Shown here: in pieces, positions 35,085 through 43,773 of the stretch
How positions within the stretch are numbered: the first letter of the stretch is position 1
Layout of the letters: each line of letters starts with the position of its first letter
Origin: Coriobacteriaceae bacterium
Lineage (GTDB): Bacteria > Actinomycetota > Coriobacteriia > Coriobacteriales > Coriobacteriaceae
NCBI GenBank assembly: GCA_902363875.1
Contig: CABJBO010000018.1
Span: 1-43,773, forward strand
Direction: 5' to 3'
Length of the DNA: 43,773 nt
Notes under the pieces: generated by a model
Databases searched by the model: none
What the model saw: only the letters and a program-made list of their open reading frames with translations
What the model was told of the DNA's origin: nothing
Program-made: the position numbers and the translations under genes

Positions 35085-35642
35085 CTAGCTCATCATGGCA
35101 TTCATCATCTCGTTGGTTGCGGAATCGTCGGCAGACCACTCGCCGTCGTCATTGCAGGAATACTTGAAGGTGACCTTGGTGTCCTTGGTCTTAGCAGCCT
35201 TGGTCACATCGACCATAACCTGACCGGCCATCTTGTACAGCTCGTCATCGGAAGGCATCGAATCGAGCGCGGCGACCTTCTCCTGATACTGGGTGGCAAA
35301 ATCCTCAACGATCTGGTTCATGGACTTGCAGGTAATGGTGACCTCGGCAGTTGCGGTGCCCTTGTCCTCGTCGACCGTCACGTCGCCGATCTTGTAGTCA
35401 AAGCCCTCGAGATAGCTCTTGGCGTACTCCTTGGGATCGATGCCCAGCTGCTCGAACTCGTCGCCCGAGGCCTCTTCCAGGCCGGCGAGGAAGTCGTCGC
35501 CACCGTTCTTGACCTCGTCAAACTGCGTCGTAAGATCCTCGGTGATGAGCTCCTCAACCGAAGGACCTCCGCAGCCGGAAAGCACAACCACGCACGCGAC
35601 CAGAACAGCCATCAGGGGCGCAAGCAGCAGCTTCTTCTTCAT
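35085..35642 (-). CDS. Lipoprotein of unknown function
   Basis: 185 residues from the ATG at 35642, with GGGAGGAA upstream. A lipoprotein signal peptide ends in the lipobox VLSGC, making the cysteine the lipidated residue. The mature part is acidic, with FDEVKNGGDDFLAGLEE, a predicted cystatin-like beta domain (VTVDEDKGTATAEVTITCKS) and KVTFKYSCNDDGEW at the end. It resembles the small DUF5105-type lipoproteins of Gram-positives, but this is tentative. It is monocistronic. Confidence 0.75.
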   Translation of the reverse strand: MKKKLLLAPLMAVLVACVVVLSGCGGPSVEELITEDLTTQFDEVKNGGDDFLAGLEEASGDEFEQLGIDPKEYAKSYLEGFDYKIGDVTVDEDKGTATAEVTITCKSMNQIVEDFATQYQEKVAALDSMPSDDELYKMAGQVMVDVTKAAKTKDTKVTFKYSCNDDGEWSADDSATNEMMNAMMS

Positions 35643-35819
35643 GACATTCCTCCCAACAAGCGGCACCGCGTTTCCCAACACGGTGCACGTCGTAACAATA
35701 AGGCCATACTAGCCGCTAACGAACACCCCCGGCAAAGCAAAAGCGCAGTCGGCTCGATTTAACGTCCGAACGGTTTACCGGTCCGCCCAACGCGCAATAA
35801 AACGTTCCGCCGCATTGTA

Positions 35820-35854
35820 ATAAAAAAGGGCGGCCGGATAACCCGACCACCCTT
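35820..35854 (-). terminator. Intrinsic terminator after the PTS IIA gene
   Basis: On the minus strand GGGTGGTCGG pairs with CCGGCCGCCC (two G-T pairs) around a 5-nt loop and is followed by TTTTTTA. It lies about 25 nt beyond the IIA stop. Confidence 0.85.
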
Positions 35855-35877
35855 GCACACCCTTTGGATGCCGCAGC

Positions 35878-36414
35878 TTACTTGCGAACGACCTTGACGA
35901 TGGCATCGCCGGCGGCGACAGCGGAGTCAGCCTCGAAGGCGAGCTCGACGTCGGCGAACTCGACGGTGTTGGACACAGCCACGACGACGCAGTCCTTGTA
36001 GCCGGCAGCGGCGATCTTGGCGCGGTCGATCTTGAGCATGGGCTGGCCAGCCTTAACGACGTCGTCGGCCTTGACGAAGCCCTCGAAGCCGTCGCCGTTC
36101 ATGTTGACGGTATCGACGCCAACGTGCACCAGAACCTCGATGCCGCTATCGGACTGCAGGCCCACGGCGTGACCCATGGTGACGGTCACCTTGCCGTCGC
36201 AGGGAGCGTAGACCAGATCGTCCTCGGGCCACACGGCGCAGCCCTTGCCCAGAACCTCGCCACCAAAGACGGGATCGGGCACGTCGGCCATCTTGATGAC
36301 CTTGCCCTTGACGGGCGAGCACAGCACGTCGGCGCCGGCAGAAGCAGAGATGGAGGCGGGAGCAGCAGCAGCGGCAGGCTCAGCCTTCTTCTTGAACATG
36401 TCAAACAGACCCAT
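35878..36414 (-). CDS. PTS glucose-type IIA component
   Basis: 178 residues from the ATG at 36414 with AGAGGAG upstream. An N-terminal amphipathic stretch (MGLFDMFKKK) and an Ala-rich linker precede the IIA-Glc domain (about 30-178). The phosphorylated histidine is His97 in VLVHVGVDTV; GHAVGL is also typical. It receives phosphate from HPr and passes it to a IIB domain. It stands alone, so it may serve IIBC proteins encoded elsewhere. It follows the GH1 gene on the same strand by 140 nt and may be co-transcribed. Confidence 0.92.
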   Translation of the reverse strand: MGLFDMFKKKAEPAAAAAPASISASAGADVLCSPVKGKVIKMADVPDPVFGGEVLGKGCAVWPEDDLVYAPCDGKVTVTMGHAVGLQSDSGIEVLVHVGVDTVNMNGDGFEGFVKADDVVKAGQPMLKIDRAKIAAAGYKDCVVVAVSNTVEFADVELAFEADSAVAAGDAIVKVVRK

Positions 36415-36554
36415 ACGTTTTCTCCTCTTGATTAAGCGCAACGTTATGCGCATGCCTATGGTAATTATAGTGCCAAATGGTTCAAATGCTAAGGTGGGGA
36501 CTCGAATCGCGAGCCCGTCCCAAGGCTTTTCCCCGGTGGCACTCATCTTGTCGA

Positions 36555-39157
<2,603 letters not shown>

Positions 39158-39271
39158 GGCTTGCCAATCGTTGATTTGGTCATAGTTCGTCGTGATTCAG
39201 ATATTAGCAGAACGCGCCGACGCGTCCATAATCTGTGCTATGCAGCAGATCGATCGAGCCAAGGAGGATCC

Positions 39272-41863
39272 ATGACCGCGTACTATCAGCAGGTGCTCGA
39301 GGGCACATACGACAACCACGTGCTTCCGTTTTTGTGGATGAAGGGCGAGAGCCATAAGACCATTGCCGAGTATCTGGAAAAGATCGCCGGCGCCGACATC
39401 CACGAGGTCTGTCTCGAAAGCCGCCCACACCCCGATTTTTGCGGCGAGGGCTGGTGGCGCGACTTGCGCTTTGTCATTGACGAGTGCAGGCAGCTGGGCC
39501 TTAAGCTCTGGATCTTGGACGACGCGCACTTCCCCACGGGCTTTGCCAACGGCGCCGTCAAGGAGGCCGTGCCCGAGCTCCGCAAGATCGTGCTCACGCA
39601 CCGCACGTTCGACATCGTGGGCCCCACGTCCGCCGCGAGCATCGCGCTCGCCAACATGCTCGACAAAACGGAGCGCTTCTACGGCGTGACATTTATGCAG
39701 GACGGCAGCCCCGTCGACGTCGCTTACCGAGTAATCGACGATGCAGACGGCAACCCCAGCCGCCTGGTCCTCGATGCACCTGCGGGCCTCACGCAGGCAT
39801 GCGTGATGTTCACGAGCGGCAAGACCTCCTACAACGAGGACTACATCAATATGGTCGACCGCGCCTCGGTGGCGCAGCTCATCGATGCTGTCTACGAGCC
39901 GCATTTTGAGCATCTGGGCGATGAGTTTGGCAAGACGATCCTGGGCTTTTTCTCCGATGAGCCCGGATTTGCCAACGAGAAGGGCACCACGGGCCCCGAT
40001 GGCATCTCGGACACGCTCATCGGCAAGGCCACCGCGCCCCTACCCTGGTCGGCCGAGCTTGAGCGTCGCCTACGCGCGGCACTGGGCGAGCGCTACCTGG
40101 CCGAGCTCCCGCACCTGTGGGACCGCGAGCCGGCCGGCGCGCACGTACGCCACGTCTATATGGACATCGCGAGCACCCTCTATAAGGAGTGCTTCTGCGA
40201 CCAGCTCGGAGACTGGTGCCGCGCGCGCGGCGTGCAGTACATCGGCCACGTTATCGAGGACAAGGACTGCCACGCGCGCCTGGGCGTGGGCGCCGGGCAC
40301 TACTTCCGCGCCGTGGGCGGTCAGGACATGGCGGGCGTCGACATCGTGATCAACCAGCTGGTACCCGGCATGGACCGCGGCCTTCACAGCTACGGACGCG
40401 GCGTGTGGGACCTCGAGTTCTATAACTACGTGCTGCCCAAGCTGGGCTCCTCGGCAGCACACCTCGATCCCAAAAAGCAGGGGCGCTGCATGGCCGAGGT
40501 CTTTGGCGCATTTGGATGGCACGAAGGCCTACGCGAGATGAAGTGGATCGCCGATCATTTTTTGGTGCGCGGCGTCAATTGGTTTGTGCCGCATGCCTTT
40601 AGCATGGCCGCCTTCCCCGACTGGGACTGCCCGCCGCATTTCTATGCGCATGGCCAAAACCCCCAGTTTGCACACTTTGGGCAGCTCATGAGCTACATGA
40701 ACCGTACGGCGAGCCTGCTGAGCGGCGGGCGCGCAACGACCCCGGTGGCGCTTCTCTACCATGCGGACGCCGAGTGGACAGGCGAGGCGAACTTTATGCA
40801 GCATGCCGCCTCCGAGCTTATGCGCGCGCAGGTCGACTTTGACATCGTGCCGGCAGAGGCATTTGAGGACGCAGGGCGCTATGCCGTTGAAATTGCCGCA
40901 GACGGTAGCGGCTTTGGCGTGAACGGCCAGGCATACCGCTGCCTGGTGATGCCCGGAGCCGAGTTTGTCGGCGGAGCCGTGCTCGACTTTGCCGCGCGTG
41001 CCGCAGCCGCAGGTGTTGCCGTGTACGCGCTGGATGAGTTGCCGAACAAGCGCTACGACGGTGACACTGCAGGTCGCGAGGGCTTTGCCTCCCTGGATGC
41101 AGCCGCGGTCGCCGGCATCAAGCTCCTGGCGACCACCGAGCTCGCAGACACACTTGCCAACACCGGCATGCAGACCGTGGTTTGCGCCGAGCCCCAGCCC
41201 TGGCTGCGCGCACTGCGCTACGAGCGGGCGGGCGAGACCTATCTGATGCTCGTCAACGAGCATCCCAAGCAGGGTATCTCCACTCAGATTGCGCTTGCCG
41301 ACGGCACACCCGTTGCAGGCGCGCGCCTCGATCTGCTCAACGGCACCGAGCCCGCCGCCTTTGACGGCACGCTCGAGCTGGCTCCCTACGAGAGCTGCAT
41401 CGTGGTCCTTGGGGCTACAGGTTCCGTTGCTGTGGCAACCGCCGAAGACGAAGCCACATGCGTCGACGGGCCCTGGGCGGTTGCCTTCTCTGCCCCTGGC
41501 ACCGATGCCTTTGGCGAGTCTGTTGAGCTTGCAGACCTGCACGACCTTTCCTCGGCCGAGTTCCCCGGCAAGGCCGGCACATTCCGCTACCAGGCTTCCT
41601 TTGTCCTGGGCGAAGCGGCCACCCGCACCGTCATCGACCTTGGCGAGGTCTTTGAGACCGCAACCGTCACCCTCGACGGCAAATCCCTCGGCACGCGCAT
41701 CTGTCCGCCTTACTGCTTTGAGGCCGGCGCGCTTTTGGCCGGCGAGCACGCGCTTGCGATCGATATCATCAACACCCTCGACCATGCCGTCCCCGACGTG
41801 TTCGGCATGACCGAGCCCTCCGAGCCCAGCGGTCTCTTGGGGCCCGTACGCGTGCTCGGGTAA
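39272..41863 (+). CDS. GH106-like glycoside hydrolase (putative alpha-L-rhamnosidase)
   Basis: 863 residues from the ATG at 39272, with a perfect AAGGAGG site. No signal peptide, so it is cytosolic. An N-terminal TIM-barrel-like domain has LKLWILDDAHFPTGFANG and LGFFSDEPGFANE; a middle domain resembles glutamine-amidotransferase-like beta-galactosidase parts (PVALLYHADAEW); the C-terminus (about 700-863) looks like a galactose-binding sandwich (FRYQASFVLGEAATRTVIDLGEVFETATVTLDG). This layout is that of the GH106/GH2-related enzymes acting on plant glycans. Substrate is inferred from the family only. Confidence 0.65.
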   Translation: MTAYYQQVLEGTYDNHVLPFLWMKGESHKTIAEYLEKIAGADIHEVCLESRPHPDFCGEGWWRDLRFVIDECRQLGLKLWILDDAHFPTGFANGAVKEAVPELRKIVLTHRTFDIVGPTSAASIALANMLDKTERFYGVTFMQDGSPVDVAYRVIDDADGNPSRLVLDAPAGLTQACVMFTSGKTSYNEDYINMVDRASVAQLIDAVYEPHFEHLGDEFGKTILGFFSDEPGFANEKGTTGPDGISDTLIGKATAPLPWSAELERRLRAALGERYLAELPHLWDREPAGAHVRHVYMDIASTLYKECFCDQLGDWCRARGVQYIGHVIEDKDCHARLGVGAGHYFRAVGGQDMAGVDIVINQLVPGMDRGLHSYGRGVWDLEFYNYVLPKLGSSAAHLDPKKQGRCMAEVFGAFGWHEGLREMKWIADHFLVRGVNWFVPHAFSMAAFPDWDCPPHFYAHGQNPQFAHFGQLMSYMNRTASLLSGGRATTPVALLYHADAEWTGEANFMQHAASELMRAQVDFDIVPAEAFEDAGRYAVEIAADGSGFGVNGQAYRCLVMPGAEFVGGAVLDFAARAAAAGVAVYALDELPNKRYDGDTAGREGFASLDAAAVAGIKLLATTELADTLANTGMQTVVCAEPQPWLRALRYERAGETYLMLVNEHPKQGISTQIALADGTPVAGARLDLLNGTEPAAFDGTLELAPYESCIVVLGATGSVAVATAEDEATCVDGPWAVAFSAPGTDAFGESVELADLHDLSSAEFPGKAGTFRYQASFVLGEAATRTVIDLGEVFETATVTLDGKSLGTRICPPYCFEAGALLAGEHALAIDIINTLDHAVPDVFGMTEPSEPSGLLGPVRVLG

Positions 41864-41916
41864 CGCCCCGGGCGCAAACGGCCCAACAAGGACAGCGCCC
41901 TATGTTGAGCCCACAA

Positions 41917-42030
41917 CAGCGAGCGGGCCCCTGGTGCGGCAAATTGGGCCGAAAGAGGAGGGATGTGTGCTTCCGCACGCGCCCGACGATTGAAGCCCAA
42001 GGTGCCGTGCCAAGGGCCCGCGCAGCGTCG
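41917..42030. repeat. 114-bp structured element, member B
   Basis: 114 bp with ends CAGCGA and GCAGCGTCG. Imperfect arms (GCGGGCCC..TGG..CGGCA with the complementary strand) and an inner TGGGC/GCCCA stem enclose the core starting at offset 34: GAAAGAGGAGGGA, hairpin GTGTGC-ttcc-GCACGC, CCGACGATTGAA. The core is nearly the same as in member A (10203-10315), while the arms are unrelated. It lies in the 272-bp gap before the RpiR gene. Confidence 0.85.
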
Positions 42031-42033
42031 AGC

Positions 42034-42060
42034 GGTCCGTCGTTCATAGACCGGCGGACC
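42034..42060. repeat. Small hairpin before the RpiR gene
   Basis: GGTCCG and CGGACC enclose a 15-nt interval, 3 nt after member B of the structured element. It may belong to the leader of the downstream gene. Confidence 0.35.
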
Positions 42061-42135
42061 AAAACTCCCAGCCAAGCCGAACGTTTTATTTATCGCTATG
42101 ATTGGTTTATCGCGACGCAAACGCATAGGAGCCAT

Positions 42136-42990
42136 ATGGATATCAGGCGGAAGATCACGCAGGGCAAAAGCCTCACCCCCACCGAGCAACAACTTGGGCG
42201 AACGGCCCTCGCCATGGGCGAGGATGTGCGCGGGCTTTCCATTAAGGAATTTGCCGCGTGCGCCAACGTTTCGGTCGCGAGCGTGCACCGCTTTTGCAAA
42301 AAGCTCGGCCTCGAGGGATTCAAAGACCTCAAGGTCGAGCTCATCCGCCAGGCGACCGAGGCGGGCAACCGGCGCGACGTGGACATCAACTTTCCCTTCG
42401 ATGCCACCTCCACCCCTGCGCAGGTGATGGAGCGCATGGAGGGGCTCTACCAGACCACCTTGGCCGAAACGCAGGAGCTGCTCGACCCTGCACAGCTCGA
42501 CCACGCCGCCAAGCTCATCATGCGCGCCGGCACCGTGGACATCTACACGGGCTCGCATAACCTGTATCCAGCGGGAATGTTCCGCGATCGCCTGCTTTCC
42601 GCCGGCAAAAGCGCGACGTGCCACGACAGCGTCGAGGCGCAGGTGCGCACGGCGCTCGCCTCGGGTCCCGACCATGTGGCAATCATCATCTCCTACAGCG
42701 GCCTTGCCCCCAACCTCAAGGAGATCTTGCCGATCCTTAGCAGTCGACATGTCCCGGTCATCGTCATCGGCACGCCGTACTGTGCCCGCATTCACCCCGG
42801 CTTTGCCGCCTATCTCACGGTAAGCGACCACGAGAGCATGACGCACCGCATCACGCAGTTCGCCAGCCATATCGCCGTGCAATACGTACTCGATTCGCTC
42901 TATAGCAGCTACTTTGCCAAAGATTACGCCCGCTGCTCCGAGTTCTTAGAGCGCTCGTTCCCCTACACCCGCCTGCCCGGACTCAAGTAG
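42136..42990 (+). CDS. RpiR-family transcriptional regulator (HTH + SIS)
   Basis: 284 residues from the ATG at 42136 (AGGAG 4 nt upstream); the open frame runs further up through the structured element but without homology. The N-terminal HTH_6 domain (1-77) has IKEFAACANVSVASVHRFCKKLGL; the SIS sugar-phosphate isomerase-like domain (about 120-260) has GSHNLYPAG and IIISYSGLAPNL. RpiR proteins respond to phosphosugars. Being downstream of the GH106-like gene, it may add control to the same sugar block. Confidence 0.92.
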   Translation: MDIRRKITQGKSLTPTEQQLGRTALAMGEDVRGLSIKEFAACANVSVASVHRFCKKLGLEGFKDLKVELIRQATEAGNRRDVDINFPFDATSTPAQVMERMEGLYQTTLAETQELLDPAQLDHAAKLIMRAGTVDIYTGSHNLYPAGMFRDRLLSAGKSATCHDSVEAQVRTALASGPDHVAIIISYSGLAPNLKEILPILSSRHVPVIVIGTPYCARIHPGFAAYLTVSDHESMTHRITQFASHIAVQYVLDSLYSSYFAKDYARCSEFLERSFPYTRLPGLK

Positions 42991-43023
42991 CGACGAGCGT
43001 GGATTTTTGGACACCAACCTAGC

Positions 43024-43087
43024 GAGCGTGGATAATCTCCCACTTTGAGCCCGCACACAGGCCAAAACCGGGAGATTATCCACGCTC
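43024..43087. repeat. GAGCGTGG hairpin (second copy of the 4832-4895 element)
   Basis: GAGCGTGGATAATCTCCC (43024-43041) pairs exactly with 43070-43087 around a 28-nt loop. Compared with 4832-4895 the stem base A has become C on one arm and T has become G on the other, so pairing is kept; the loops are similar (ACTTTGAGCC). A partial third copy of the first arm lies at 42994-43003. Confidence 0.85.
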
Positions 43088-43133
43088 ATTTTGGGTCCCC
43101 TGGGAACGCATGAGGAGGGCGGATAGACAGCCG

Positions 43134-43715
43134 TTATTTGCGAGGCGTCAGCGACGTAAAGAGTCCGTGTTGGTTGCAGTAAAGATATATCCTGCCGCGC
43201 CCGGTAATATGGAAGCGCGGCTGCACCGATTGCTCTGGATAGAGCTTCTTAAAGCAGATGCCGTCCATAGTCGCATATGCCACAAAGCTAATGTAGTGAT
43301 CCTTGGTCATGGGATGATCGAGCGTGACGTACCAATCGTCCTCGATGCGCTCGATGGAAAAGGCGTGGTCCGCGCCCGGCTCTTCGGCCTCCTGGGGAAA
43401 CATCGTGGAGCCACAGCAGCTAAAGCTGCCTTCTCCGAGCGTGTGCACAACGTTTCCGCAGATAGGGCAAACGTAAAAGACGCCTTTGAGCATATTGCCT
43501 GCACGGTTGGCGTTGGCCCGAATGTCACCAGCCAAAAGCTCAGCCACGCTTATGCCGAGTCTCTGGGCCAAAGGCTCGACGAGGGAAATGTCGGGAAGGC
43601 CGCGGCCGGATTCCCACTTGCTGACAGCTTTATCGGTCACGCCAAGGCTTTCCGCCAGGGCGCGCTGGGTGAGGCCGCGCTCTTCGCGCAGCTGCTTGAT
43701 GGCATGCGCTGCCAA
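43134..43715 (-). CDS. XRE-type regulator fused to a desulfoferrodoxin-like domain
   Basis: 193 residues; the likely start is a TTG at 43715, with no clear ribosome-binding site. The N-terminal XRE helix-turn-helix (1-62) is followed by a desulforedoxin-like knuckle with Cys83, Cys86, Cys100 and Cys101 (CPICGNVV and CCGSTM), then a superoxide-reductase-like domain (about 115-190). The expected iron ligands of the latter are present: His117, His134 (DHPM), His140 (KDHYI), Cys180 and His183 (CNQHGL). It may sense superoxide, oxygen or iron and control transcription accordingly. Confidence 0.82.
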   Translation of the reverse strand: MAAHAIKQLREERGLTQRALAESLGVTDKAVSKWESGRGLPDISLVEPLAQRLGISVAELLAGDIRANANRAGNMLKGVFYVCPICGNVVHTLGEGSFSCCGSTMFPQEAEEPGADHAFSIERIEDDWYVTLDHPMTKDHYISFVAYATMDGICFKKLYPEQSVQPRFHITGRGRIYLYCNQHGLFTSLTPRK

Positions 43716-43741
43716 AAAAGTAGGCTCTGTTAGACCAAGGT

Positions 43742-43760
43742 TGACATAAAAACGATGTCA
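43742..43760. promoter_or_regulatory. Palindrome upstream of the XRE-desulfoferrodoxin gene
   Basis: TGACAT-N7-ATGTCA lies 26 bp before the predicted start codon, a usual place for an autoregulatory operator. No direct evidence links it to this regulator. Confidence 0.45.
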
Positions 43761-43773
43761 CCGCGAGGCGGTA

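Noticed and set aside
36465..36540. tRNA-like stretch with a GATTCGAGTCCCC segment (minus strand)
   Set aside because: Only a T-arm-like hairpin is present; no acceptor stem or anticodon arm can be drawn.
41902..42135. N-terminal extension of the RpiR regulator
   Set aside because: The extension runs through the 114-bp structured element, has no homology, and a ribosome-binding site supports the ATG at 42136.

Overview
The window looks like a chromosomal segment of a high-GC gut actinobacterium of the class Coriobacteriia, most likely Collinsella. Evidence for this is the dnaK-grpE-dnaJ-hspR heat-shock operon, frequent GTG starts, a large GLUG/FIVAR/Ig-type surface protein, a GHKL sensor kinase of the Coriobacteriia type, and intergenic spaces full of palindromic repeats. 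Species cannot be fixed from the sequence alone.

Layout. 1-2364: two divergent paralogous membrane-anchored proteins of unknown function in a repeat-rich region. 2365-4665: aconitase-superfamily hydratase. 4936-9235 (minus): dnaK, grpE, dnaJ and hspR. 9894-10079: 2[4Fe-4S] ferredoxin. 10317-14184 (minus): de novo NAD operon nadA-nadB-nadC plus a NiaR-type repressor, with a likely operator/promoter upstream of nadA. 14226-18806: disturbed region with three large palindromes, an IS3 remnant, an apparently intact IS3 element whose terminal repeat supplies the stop codon of the neighbouring membrane-protein gene, and an orphan GHKL kinase of uncertain 5' end. 18825-19857: degenerate uracil-DNA-glycosylase-like protein divergent from thioredoxin. 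20079-25982 (plus): nickel/hydrogenase maturation cluster (small Met-His-Asp protein, nikR, hypF, hypC, hypD, hypE; hypA and hypB are absent). 26164-31006 (minus): very large surface protein under a cobalamin riboswitch. 31370-33514: wall-anchored C69 dipeptidase. 33927-35642: HAD phosphatase and a lipoprotein. 35878-42990: carbohydrate block (GH1 6-phospho-beta-glucosidase, PTS IIA, AraC regulator, GH106-like glycosidase, RpiR regulator). 43134-43715: an XRE-desulfoferrodoxin fusion.

The most unusual content is intergenic. (i) At 1967-2181, six copies of a 15-nt repeat sit in strictly alternating orientation, one every 40 bp, with five unrelated 25-nt spacers. (ii) At 9499-9670 and 34634-34805 are two further alternating arrays, again of six copies each, sharing a 62-bp period with 16/14-nt spacers. 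(iii) At 10203-10315, 34919-35033 and 41917-42030 are three members of a 113-115 bp structured element with common ends, variable but self-complementary arms and a core starting at the same offset; two of the cores are nearly identical and carry a compensated hairpin. (iv) Several hairpin families show compensatory stem changes around constant loops. These resemble REP/BIME-type elements in outline, but the strict phasing is not explained by any gene here. The other strong lead is the cobalamin-riboswitch-controlled surface protein with a transcobalamin-like alpha/alpha-toroid, a candidate corrinoid-capture protein.
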